From the NCBI GenBank assembly GCA_018898235.1, contig JAHIJU010000048.1:1-22294 (forward strand): 22,294 nt of DNA, written 5' to 3'. Below the pieces are notes generated by a model. It did no database searches. It was given only the letters and a program-made list of their open reading frames with translations, and had not been told where the DNA came from. Of this stretch, positions 13,137 to 22,294 are shown piece after piece (positions within the stretch are counted from its first letter, which is position 1; each line of letters opens with the position of its first letter). This DNA is from Actinomycetota bacterium. GTDB taxonomy: Bacteria > Actinomycetota > Actinomycetes > Actinomycetales > Cellulomonadaceae. The position numbers and the translations under genes are program-made.

Positions 13137-15254
13137 AGTGACCAGCCCGACGCCCCGACGCAGGCCCTCGAACGTCTGGCCGAGGCCTACTCGGTGAGTA
13201 CGGAGTACTGGAGCCACGGCGGCACGTTGCAGCGCTGCTCGACCTCGACGCTCGTCGGCGTGCTGGCGGCTCTCGGCGTGGACGCCTCGACCCCCGAGCG
13301 GGTCGAGGTCGCCCTGGCCCACCGGATCAGCGACGAGTGGCGTCGGCCCCTCCCACCGATCGTCGTCCAGCGGTCCGGCGAGAGCGTCCGGGTGCCGGTG
13401 CACGTGATCGACGGGGACCCGGTGACCTGCGTCGTCGAGCTCGAGGCCGAGGCCGGGACGGTGTCCCTGGCGCAGGCCGACGTGTTCGTCGAACCGCGTC
13501 GGGTGGACGGTCGGCTGATCGGTCGGGCCACCTTCGAGATCCCCGGTGACCTTCCCCTCGGCTGGCACGAGCTGGTGGCCGATGTGCCGGGTGGCCCGGT
13601 CCGGACCACCCTCGTCGTCGTTCCGCACCACCTGGACCTGCCCCCCGAGCTCGCCGCTGGGCGCGGCTGGGGTCTGATGGCCCAGCTGTACTCCGTGCGG
13701 TCGAGCCGCTCGTGGGGCATCGGCGACCTGGCCGACCTCGCCGAGATCGCCGACCTGTTCGGTCGGCTGGGCGGCGACTTCGTGCTGGTCAACCCGCTGC
13801 ACGCGGCAGAACCGGTCACGCCGATGACGCCGAGCCCGTACCTGCCCACCACCCGCCGGTTCGTGAACCCGGTCTACATCAGGGTCGAGGAGGTCCCCGA
13901 GGCCGGGTACCTGACCTCGGCCGAGCGGGCGCTCGTCGACTGGGCCGCCGAGCCGGCGCGGGCCCTGAACACCGATCCGCGGGCCGTCGACCGCGACGTC
14001 GCCTGGACGGCGAAGCGGGCGGCGCTCGAGGTCGTGTTCACGGCGCCGCGTCCACCGTCGCGGCAGCGGGCGTTCGAGCGGTTCGTGGCCCAGGAGGGGC
14101 CCGGGCTCGCCACGTTCGCGCTGTGGTGCGCGATCGCCGAGAAGTACGCGGGTTCGCCGTGGCCGGAGCCGGCCCGCGACCCGGGCAGCCCGTTCGTCGC
14201 ACGGCTGCGCGACGAGCTGGCGGACCGGGTCGAGTTCTACGAGTGGTTGCAGTGGGTGGCCGACGAGCAGCTGGCGCACGCCCAGCGCACGGCCCGTGAG
14301 GCGGGTATGGCGCTCGGCGTCATGCACGACCTGGCGGTGGGGGTGCACCCGGACGGTGCTGACGTCTGGGCGCTCGGGGAGGTGCTGACCCGTGGGGCGA
14401 CGGTGGGCGCACCGCCCGACATGTACAACCAGCAGGGCCAGAACTGGTCCCAGCCGCCGTGGCATCCCGACGCCCTGGCGCGCCAGGCCTACCGCCCGTA
14501 CCGGGACATGCTGCGCACGGTGCTGCGGCACGCGGGTGCGCTGCGCATCGACCACGTCATCGGGCTGTTCCGGCTGTGGTGGATCCCCACCGGGCACGGC
14601 GCCGACCAGGGCGCCTACGTGCGCTACGACCACGAGGCCCTGGTCGGCATCCTCATGCTGGAGGCCGCGCGCGCCGGGGCCGTCGTCGTCGGCGAGGACC
14701 TGGGGACGGTCGAACCGTGGGTGCGGGACTTCCTGGCCGAGCGGGGAATCCTGGGGACGGCGGTGCTCTGGTTCGAGCACGAGGGTGACCGGCCGCTTCC
14801 GCCCGAGCGCTGGCGCCGGCAGCAGCTGGCCACCGTGACGACCCACGACCTGCCGCCGACGGCGGGCTACCTGGCCGGTGAGCACGTGACGCTGCGCGAC
14901 CGACTCGGCCTGCTCGCCGAACCGGTCGCCGTGGTGCGTGCCCGCGCGGCGCGCGAACGCGAGGCGATGCTGACCGCGCTGCGCGAGCGGGGTCTGCTCG
15001 GCGCCGACCCCTCGGAGCGTGAGGTGGTCGAGGCCATGCACCGGTATGTGCTCGCCACCCCCGCGGCCCTGGTCGGCGTCGCCCTGGTCGACGCCGTCGG
15101 GGAGCGTCGGGCCCAGAACCAGCCCGGCACCGACCGGCAGTACCCCAACTGGAAGGTGCCGCTGGGTGACTCCTCGGGCACCGTGGTGCTCATCGACGAC
15201 CTGGCGGGCAACGCCCGGCTGCAGTCGCTGGTGGCGGTGCTCCAGTCGCCCTGA
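13134..15254 (+). CDS. malQ: 4-alpha-glucanotransferase (amylomaltase, GH77)
   Basis: A 706-residue enzyme starting at GTG 13134. GH77 catalytic residues are visible: nucleophile Asp473 in LRIDHVIGLFRLWWIP, acid/base Glu521 in VVGEDLGTVEPWV and Asp572 in TTHDLPPTAGYL. The substrate-loop region QNWSQPPWHPDAL and the C-terminal RQYPNWKVPL are family hallmarks. It has an N-terminal extension of about 150 residues with beta-rich content ahead of the barrel, as in the actinobacterial long form (Corynebacterium glutamicum MalQ is of this type). It transfers maltosyl/glucan units between alpha-1,4-glucans in maltodextrin and glycogen metabolism. The gene converges on pepN with a 7-bp gap. Confidence 0.97.
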   Translation: MSDQPDAPTQALERLAEAYSVSTEYWSHGGTLQRCSTSTLVGVLAALGVDASTPERVEVALAHRISDEWRRPLPPIVVQRSGESVRVPVHVIDGDPVTCVVELEAEAGTVSLAQADVFVEPRRVDGRLIGRATFEIPGDLPLGWHELVADVPGGPVRTTLVVVPHHLDLPPELAAGRGWGLMAQLYSVRSSRSWGIGDLADLAEIADLFGRLGGDFVLVNPLHAAEPVTPMTPSPYLPTTRRFVNPVYIRVEEVPEAGYLTSAERALVDWAAEPARALNTDPRAVDRDVAWTAKRAALEVVFTAPRPPSRQRAFERFVAQEGPGLATFALWCAIAEKYAGSPWPEPARDPGSPFVARLRDELADRVEFYEWLQWVADEQLAHAQRTAREAGMALGVMHDLAVGVHPDGADVWALGEVLTRGATVGAPPDMYNQQGQNWSQPPWHPDALARQAYRPYRDMLRTVLRHAGALRIDHVIGLFRLWWIPTGHGADQGAYVRYDHEALVGILMLEAARAGAVVVGEDLGTVEPWVRDFLAERGILGTAVLWFEHEGDRPLPPERWRRQQLATVTTHDLPPTAGYLAGEHVTLRDRLGLLAEPVAVVRARAAREREAMLTALRERGLLGADPSEREVVEAMHRYVLATPAALVGVALVDAVGERRAQNQPGTDRQYPNWKVPLGDSSGTVVLIDDLAGNARLQSLVAVLQSP

Positions 15255-15261
15255 GGCAGGC

Positions 15262-17820
<2,559 letters not shown>

Positions 17821-17827
17821 GTCGTCG

Positions 17828-17833
17828 TCCTTC
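17828..17833 (-). promoter_or_regulatory. Ribosome binding site that sets the pepN start
   Basis: GAAGGA on the minus strand lies 7 nt before GTG 17820. It distinguishes this start from earlier in-frame codons. The remaining gap up to 17991 contains no convincing TANNNT-N6-start arrangement on either strand; the facing gene uses its own AGGAG. Confidence 0.75.
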
Positions 17834-17991
17834 GTCCGGGCCCCGGCCGCAGGCCGCAGCATGGCATGGTCGTGGCAGATCATCACACGGACGTGACCGG
17901 GGCCTGTGCTCAACCTGTGCGGTCTCACCCGGACGTGGCGGCTGGGAGCCGCTTCGTGTGAGATGGACGGGGCCCTCGAGAGGAGCAGATC

Positions 17992-18498
17992 GTGCAGGAC
18001 CAACGCCGCCGGACCGTCATCGTCGTCCTCGCGGTGTTCGACGCGCTCGCCCTGCTGACCATCGCGTTCCTGGTGCTGCGTGGGTTCGAGGCCGGTCGCA
18101 CGGTCGCCGTGCCGCCGAGCGCGACCGGCTCGGCGTCGTCGACGCCCACGGCCACGGACGCCCCGGTCACCTTCGCGCTGCCGTCCGGGAACATCTCCTG
18201 CACGCTCGCGGCCGACGGGGCAACCTGCACGATCGGCGACATCGCCTTCACGGCGACCCCGGCGGCCGGGTGCACCGGTTCGGCCGGGCACGTGGTGCTG
18301 CTCGACCGGACCGGGGTGACCACGCCGTGCACCACCGGGACGGCGACGGTGGCGGCGGACGCGCTCGTGATGGCCTACGGCACCAGCCGCACCGTCGGCG
18401 ACTACACCTGCGCGAGCGCGACCACCGGGGTCACCTGCACCCGCGGCGACGGGGCAGGGTTCCGCCTCTCGCGGACCGCGCTGACGGTGCTGCCCTGA
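17992..18498 (+). CDS. Membrane-anchored six-cysteine exported protein (DUF6636-like)
   Basis: A 168-residue protein. GTG at 17992 with GAGAGGAG (17978-17985) 6 nt upstream. One N-terminal hydrophobic helix (about residues 8-29, TVIVVLAVFDALALLTIAFL) with a preceding RRR suggests an uncleaved signal anchor, N-in. A Ser/Thr/Ala/Pro-rich linker (about 40-58) leads to an extracytoplasmic domain with six cysteines (70, 79, 94, 113, 140, 149), enough for three disulfides. The pattern PSGNISC, then C-T-I, MAYGTSRTVGDYTC and GVTCTRGDGAGFRLSR matches what I recall of the actinobacterial DUF6636 domain. Function is unknown. It starts divergently from pepN and ends tail-to-tail with the M13 peptidase gene with 6 bp between the stop codons. 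Confidence 0.8.
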   Translation: MQDQRRRTVIVVLAVFDALALLTIAFLVLRGFEAGRTVAVPPSATGSASSTPTATDAPVTFALPSGNISCTLAADGATCTIGDIAFTATPAAGCTGSAGHVVLLDRTGVTTPCTTGTATVAADALVMAYGTSRTVGDYTCASATTGVTCTRGDGAGFRLSRTALTVLP

Positions 18499-18507
18499 GC
18501 CGGCTCA
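18496..18507. other. Perfect 12-bp palindrome made by two facing stop codons
   Basis: TGAGCCGGCTCA holds the TGA of the plus-strand six-cysteine protein gene (18496-18498) and the TGA of the minus-strand M13 gene (18507-18505). With no loop it is not a strong hairpin by itself; no other terminator is visible between these genes. Confidence 0.7.
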
Positions 18508-20496
18508 CCAGATCCGGACCCGGTCGCCAGGAGCCAGGTACATCGGGTCGCCGGGCTGCACGTCGAACGCCGCGTAGAACTCGTCGAGGTTGCGGACCAC
18601 ACCGTTGCAGCGGAACTCGTCGGGGGAGTGCGGGTCGGTCGCGAGCCGCCGGATGACCTCCTCGTCACGGCCCTTGGAACGCCAGCACGCCGCCCAGCCG
18701 AGGAAGATCCGCTGCGCCGCCGTGAGGCCGTCGATCACCGGCCCCTCCGCCAGGGGGCGCCCGAGCGCGATCCGGTAGGCGCGGATCGCGATGCTGAGCC
18801 CGCCGAGGTCGCCGATGTTCTCCCCGATGGTGAGTGCGCCGTTCACGTGCTGATCGCCGCCGAGCTGGGCCGGGACGAACGCCGCGTACTGGTCGACCAG
18901 CGCCGCGGTGCGACGTTCGAACTCGGTGCGGTCCTGAGCGGTCCACCAGTCGGCGAGCGCACCGGTGCCGTCGTACTTGCTGCCCTGGTCGTCGAAGCCG
19001 TGCCCGATCTCGTGGCCGATGATCGCCCCGATGCCGCCGTAGTTGACCGCGTCGTCGGCGGTCGCGTCGAACACCGGTGGCTGCAGGATCGCGGCCGGGA
19101 AGACGATCTCGTTCATCCCCGGGTTGTAGTAGGCGTTCACGGTCTGCGGGGTCATGAACCACTCCTCGCGGTCCACGGGCCGGCCGATCTTCGCGAGCTC
19201 GTAGTCCTGCGCCCAGACCGTGGCCTGGCGGACGTTGCCGACCAGGTCCGTCGGGTCGACCACGAGCGAGCCGTAGTCGCGCCAGCGGCTGGGGTAGCCG
19301 ATCTTGGGGGTGAAGGCGTCGAGCTTGGCGAGGGCCTTCGCCCGGGTGTCCTCGCCCATCCAGTCCAGCCCGGCGATCGACTCGCGGTAGGCCTCGACGA
19401 GGTGGGCGACGAGGGTGTCCATCCGGGCCTTGTGGGTCGGGGGGAAGTGCCGTTCGACGTAGATCTTCCCGACGGCCTCACCCATCGCGCCCTCGACCAG
19501 GGACACCCCGCGCTTCCACCGCTCGCGCAGCTCCTGGGCACCGGTGAGGGTGCGCCCGTAGAACTCGAAGTTGGCCTGCGTGAGCTCGGCGCCCAGGTAC
19601 GGCGCGCGTGCCGTCACCAGGTGGAAGCGGAGCCAGTCGGCCCAGGCCTGCGGCGGCGCGCTCGCCCAGAGCTCGGCGAACCCCTCGGCGAAGGTCGGCT
19701 CGCGCACCACCAGGTGGTCCATCGTCCCGGCCGGTGCGCCGAGCGCCTCGACCCACGTCGGCCAGTCGAACTGCGGGGCGCGTGCGGTGAGCTCGGTCAG
19801 GGTGACCGGGTTGTAGGTCAGGTCGGCGTCGCGATCCTTCACGACGTCCCAGTGGTGGGTAGCCAGCGCTGTCTCGAGGTCCACCACGCGGTCGGCGGCG
19901 TCGCGCGCGGCGGTCTCGTCGGGGACGGCACCGGCCAGCAGCAGCATCCGGGCGATGTGCGGGCGGTAGGCGGCCAGGAACGACGCGTACTGCGGGTCGC
20001 GGTAGTACGACTCGTCGGGAAGCCCGAGGCCGCCCTGCATGAGGTAGACGACGTAGCGCTGCGGGTCACGGGCGTCGTTGTCGACCCAGAACCCGACGGC
20101 GCCACCGGCACCGGTCCGCTGCAGCGCACCCAGCGCGCGGACGAGCCCGTCCGGGTCGGTGGCGCCCTCGATCAGCGCGAGGTCCTCGGCGAGCGGGCTG
20201 AGCCCGGCCGCCTCGATGGCCTCGGTGTCCATGAAGCTGGCGTACAGCGCGCCGACCTTGCCGGCTTCGGAGTCCGCGGCGGCGCTCCCGGCGGCGCCCT
20301 GCCGACCGGCCTCGGCGATGATCTCCCGGACCTGCTCCTCGGCCTGGTCCCGCAGCGCGCGCAGCGCACCGTCGAACGCCCGGTCGGGCGGGATGGTGTG
20401 ACCGGCGATCCAGCGCCCGTTCACGTACCGGTAGAGGTCGTCCTGGGGCCGCGTGGCCGGGTCCAGGCTGGACAAGTCGATACCGCTGTGAGCCAT
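18505..20496 (-). CDS. M13 family zinc metallopeptidase (neprilysin/PepO-like)
   Basis: A 663-residue protein, ATG at 20496 with a leaderless -10. Zinc motif HEIGH (His495, Glu496, His499) with the third ligand Glu559 and Asp563 in TIGENIGDLGG. Substrate-binding NAYYNP and the PAAILQPPVFD stretch precede the zinc site, and the C terminus ends in DRVRIW, close to the family W-terminus. The N-terminal half is the large helical lid domain (starting LDPATRPQDDLYRYVNGRWI). There is no signal peptide or transmembrane helix, so it is cytosolic, unlike mammalian neprilysins. It likely trims peptides. It is divergent from rpiB across 59 bp. Confidence 0.95.
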   Translation of the reverse strand: MAHSGIDLSSLDPATRPQDDLYRYVNGRWIAGHTIPPDRAFDGALRALRDQAEEQVREIIAEAGRQGAAGSAAADSEAGKVGALYASFMDTEAIEAAGLSPLAEDLALIEGATDPDGLVRALGALQRTGAGGAVGFWVDNDARDPQRYVVYLMQGGLGLPDESYYRDPQYASFLAAYRPHIARMLLLAGAVPDETAARDAADRVVDLETALATHHWDVVKDRDADLTYNPVTLTELTARAPQFDWPTWVEALGAPAGTMDHLVVREPTFAEGFAELWASAPPQAWADWLRFHLVTARAPYLGAELTQANFEFYGRTLTGAQELRERWKRGVSLVEGAMGEAVGKIYVERHFPPTHKARMDTLVAHLVEAYRESIAGLDWMGEDTRAKALAKLDAFTPKIGYPSRWRDYGSLVVDPTDLVGNVRQATVWAQDYELAKIGRPVDREEWFMTPQTVNAYYNPGMNEIVFPAAILQPPVFDATADDAVNYGGIGAIIGHEIGHGFDDQGSKYDGTGALADWWTAQDRTEFERRTAALVDQYAAFVPAQLGGDQHVNGALTIGENIGDLGGLSIAIRAYRIALGRPLAEGPVIDGLTAAQRIFLGWAACWRSKGRDEEVIRRLATDPHSPDEFRCNGVVRNLDEFYAAFDVQPGDPMYLAPGDRVRIW

Positions 20497-20508
20497 GCCC
20501 CAACCTTA
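20494..20508 (-). promoter_or_regulatory. Leaderless-type -10 element of the M13 peptidase gene
   Basis: On the minus strand TAAGGT (20508-20503) is followed by TGGGGC and ATG at 20496 (6-nt spacing). It fits a leaderless transcript well. Confidence 0.65.
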
Positions 20509-20543
20509 GGGATCGACCTGCACCGTGCGCGTCCACCGTCGGG

Positions 20544-20558
20544 CAAGATGGGCCCATG
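20544..20558 (+). promoter_or_regulatory. Leaderless-type -10 element of rpiB
   Basis: CAAGAT (20544-20549) followed by GGGCCC and ATG at 20556. The first position is C, not T, so the match is partial, but the 6-nt spacing is the same as for other genes here and no Shine-Dalgarno is visible. Confidence 0.5.
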
Positions 20559-21014
20559 CGCATCCACGTCGCCGCCGACCATGCCGGGTACGAGCTCAAA
20601 GAGGCGCTCGTCGCACATCTGCGCGGAGCCGGTCACGATGTCGTCGACCACGGCGCCCACGAGTACGACCCGCAGGACGACTACCCGGCCGTCTGCATCG
20701 CGGCGGCCCAGGCCGCGGTCGCCGAGCCGGGCAGCCTGGGCGTGGTGATCGGCGGGTCCGGGAACGGTGAGCAGATCGCCGCCAACAAGGTCCCGGGTGC
20801 GCGCGCCGCACTGGCCTGGAATGCCGCGACCGCCGAGCTGGCCCGCCAGCACAACGACGCGAACGTCGTCGCGATCGGCGCCCGGCAGCACACCATCGAC
20901 GAGGCCCTCGACCTGGTCGACAGGTTCGTCGGCGAGCCCTTCAGCGGTGACCCCCGCCACCAGCGTCGGATCGACGAGGTCACCGCGTTCGAGCGTTCAC
21001 GCGAGCGCGGCTGA
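20556..21014 (+). CDS. rpiB: Ribose-5-phosphate isomerase B (Glu-type)
   Basis: A 152-residue protein with the RpiB/LacAB start (MRIHVAADHAGYELKEAL; Asp8 and His9). The loop IGGSGNGEQIAANKVPG (65-81) has Glu72 where enteric enzymes use a cysteine-containing CGTG loop. The Mycobacterium tuberculosis enzyme likewise uses a glutamate as base, so this belongs to the actinobacterial Glu-type. His99 in ARQHNDANV fits the ring-opening histidine. It interconverts ribose-5-phosphate and ribulose-5-phosphate in the pentose phosphate pathway. Confidence 0.95.
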   Translation: MRIHVAADHAGYELKEALVAHLRGAGHDVVDHGAHEYDPQDDYPAVCIAAAQAAVAEPGSLGVVIGGSGNGEQIAANKVPGARAALAWNAATAELARQHNDANVVAIGARQHTIDEALDLVDRFVGEPFSGDPRHQRRIDEVTAFERSRERG

Positions 21015-21022
21015 ACCACCCG

Positions 21023-21049
21023 GCGGCGTCCCGCGGGCCGGGACGCCGC
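21023..21049. terminator. Bidirectional stem-loop terminator between rpiB and the Eis-like gene
   Basis: A perfect 11-bp inverted repeat, gcggcgtcccg (21023-21033) and cgggacgccgc (21039-21049), with a 5-nt loop CGGGC. It lies in the 78-bp gap between two convergent genes. There is no T-tract, as is common for actinobacterial hairpin terminators. Confidence 0.85.
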
Positions 21050-21092
21050 AGCGGCGGGCGCCGCACGGCTCGGATGTGCCCAGGTTCCGCGC

Positions 21093-22294
21093 TCAGAAGC
21101 CCCAGTCGCACAGCGGTGCGCGCGGCGAGGCGAAGGCCACCGTCGCGGCATCGACGGAACCGGCGGTCCGTTCGTCGACCAGGCCCGCATCGGCGAGCGC
21201 GCGCAGGCTGCGTCCGCCCAGGTAGGTGGCGCCGAGCTCGCGGATGTCGAGCGTGAGGTCGGCGGTGGCGGACGTCGTCGTCACCGTCGCGGCACCCGTC
21301 GGGTCCACGACCAGCCGCCAGCGTCCGGCGTTGTGCTCGATGAGGGAGTCGGCGACCTCCAGGACGATGTCGAGCGGGCCGCTGTAGGTGCGCGCGGCCA
21401 GTGCGGCCGGGAGGTCGACGAGCCGTAGCCACAGGTTGTCGGAGAGCCGGGGCGTGGCGGCCCGCCGGTCGACGAGGAGCTGGAGGACCGGGTCGTCGAC
21501 GGCGAGCCTGGGGGAGTCCACGCGCCAGGTCAGGTCGAGGTCGAGCAGGAACGACCAGAGTCGGTGCGTCGCCGCGGCGTCGAGCGTGGCGATCTCCTGG
21601 ACGGCCACCGTGGACCTGGGCCCGGCAGGTTCCCACGCCTCGTGCCGGCGCAGCAGGGCGTAGCCGCGGAGCCGGTCGTCCCGGTCGTGCACCGTGGCCA
21701 GCCGCAGGGGCTCCCCGCCGTGGCGGGACCCCGGCGGGTCGAACACCCGCAGCTCGCGGAGCACGGCACTGTCGCGTGTGACGGCGCCCGGTCGGCCCGC
21801 GACCGCGGCGCGGTGGACCGCGTCCAGGCGCTCGACGTCGCCGGCACCGGCGGACCCGAATCGGACGGTCAGCTCCGCGGAGCCGGGCATGGGGCGCAGC
21901 GCCGCGCGCCGCGGGGCACTGATCCGGACCTCGTCGGCGGCGGACCCGTACCCGAACCTGCCGTAGATCGCGGCCTCGGCCGCGAACAGCGTCGAGACCG
22001 GCTCGCCGCGCGCCGCACAACGCTGCAGATGGGTGTCGATCATGGCGCTGAGCAGGCCGCGGCGGCGGTGGGCCGGGTGCACGCCGACCCAGGTCAGCCC
22101 GGCGCACGGAACGGTCGCACCCGGCACCGTCAGCGCGAACTCGTACGAACCGTGCATGGCCGCCAGGGTCCCGTCGGGCGCATCCACCGCGAGGCTGCGG
22201 TCGACGGGCACCGGGTACGGCCACCGGGCCGCGGTCTCGTCGTCGAGCCCGTTGGGGAAGACGAGGCGGTCGAAGGCGAGCAGCTCGGGGACGA
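21093..22294 (-). CDS. Eis-like GNAT N-acetyltransferase (5' truncated by window edge)
   Basis: The frame is open to the right edge, so the true N terminus lies beyond 22294; about 400 residues are visible, including the FDRLVFPNGLDDETAARWPY stretch upstream of the first internal GTG. The acetyl-CoA-binding motif VHPAHRRRGLLSAMI and the active-site loop AAEAAIYGRFGYG (its first Tyr fits the Eis catalytic Tyr) are clear. The middle domain is a second GNAT-like fold and the C-terminal part an SCP2-like domain (TADLTLDIRELGATYLGGRS). The protein ends in WGF; the free carboxylate of the C-terminal residue acts as base in Eis. Family members acetylate aminoglycosides or peptides and assemble as hexamers; the substrate here is unknown. 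Confidence 0.9.
   Translation of the reverse strand, partial: VPELLAFDRLVFPNGLDDETAARWPYPVPVDRSLAVDAPDGTLAAMHGSYEFALTVPGATVPCAGLTWVGVHPAHRRRGLLSAMIDTHLQRCAARGEPVSTLFAAEAAIYGRFGYGSAADEVRISAPRRAALRPMPGSAELTVRFGSAGAGDVERLDAVHRAAVAGRPGAVTRDSAVLRELRVFDPPGSRHGGEPLRLATVHDRDDRLRGYALLRRHEAWEPAGPRSTVAVQEIATLDAAATHRLWSFLLDLDLTWRVDSPRLAVDDPVLQLLVDRRAATPRLSDNLWLRLVDLPAALAARTYSGPLDIVLEVADSLIEHNAGRWRLVVDPTGAATVTTTSATADLTLDIRELGATYLGGRSLRALADAGLVDERTAGSVDAATVAFASPRAPLCDWGF

Noticed and set aside
17821..18291. An N-terminal extension of PepN by up to 157 codons
   Set aside because: The extra part is Arg/Gly-rich, runs antisense to the six-cysteine protein gene, and the ribosome site plus family N terminus place the start at 17820.
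18628..20748. A 706-codon plus-strand frame opposite the M13 peptidase, overlapping the start of rpiB
   Set aside because: Composition is that of an antisense shadow; the minus-strand peptidase has intact zinc ligands, and rpiB is in a different frame.

Overview
The window is GC-rich (over 70% by eye), densely packed DNA from an actinobacterium. Coding regions have strongly G/C-biased third codon positions, GTG and TTG starts are common, and several genes begin at leaderless starts of the TANNNT-N6/7-ATG/GTG type. The gene content (EttA, group II globin, long-form MalQ, PepN, Glu-type RpiB, Eis-like acetyltransferase, PTS EIIB/EIIA) fits Micrococcales, possibly near Cellulomonadaceae. That lower-rank placement is inference only. 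No tRNA, rRNA, CRISPR array or insertion sequence was seen, and no gap between genes exceeds about 175 bp.

Layout, left to right. (1) Bases 1-5033, plus strand: the 3' part of the ABC-F factor ettA, two adjacent membrane-associated dynamin-like/YfjP-like GTPases with a 4-bp overlap, and a small hotdog-fold thioesterase with its own leaderless promoter. (2) Bases 5034-6856, plus strand: a sulfide:quinone-oxidoreductase-type flavoprotein behind a perfect ATACCC-N4-GGGTAT operator (CsoR/CstR type), followed by a 60-residue basic small protein. (3) Bases 6862-9133, minus strand: a translationally coupled operon of group II truncated haemoglobin (glbO), acyl-CoA thioesterase II (tesB) and a UPF0104/flippase-like membrane protein. 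(4) Bases 9185-9876, plus strand: PTS EIIB and EIIA of the glucose family with no EIIC. (5) Bases 9926-13056, minus strand: prolyl oligopeptidase coupled to an MscS-type channel. (6) Bases 13134-15254, plus strand: 4-alpha-glucanotransferase malQ. (7) Bases 15262-17820, minus strand: aminopeptidase N pepN. (8) Bases 17992-18498, plus strand: a membrane-anchored six-cysteine protein. (9) Bases 18505-20496, minus strand: an M13 zinc metallopeptidase. (10) Bases 20556-21014, plus strand: rpiB. (11) Bases 21093-22294, minus strand: an Eis-like GNAT enzyme cut by the right edge.

Most of this is actinobacterial housekeeping: peptide turnover (prolyl oligopeptidase, PepN, M13), carbohydrate metabolism (MalQ, RpiB, PTS EIIA/EIIB), thioester hydrolysis, and stress or gas chemistry (globin, sulfide oxidation, mechanosensitive channel). 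The parts most worth follow-up are the sulfide module with its operator and small partner ORF, the dynamin-like GTPase pair with a hexapeptide-repeat insert in one GTPase domain, and the recurring arrangement of head-to-head leaderless promoters in three short divergent intergenic regions. I found no clearly novel defence or mobile system.
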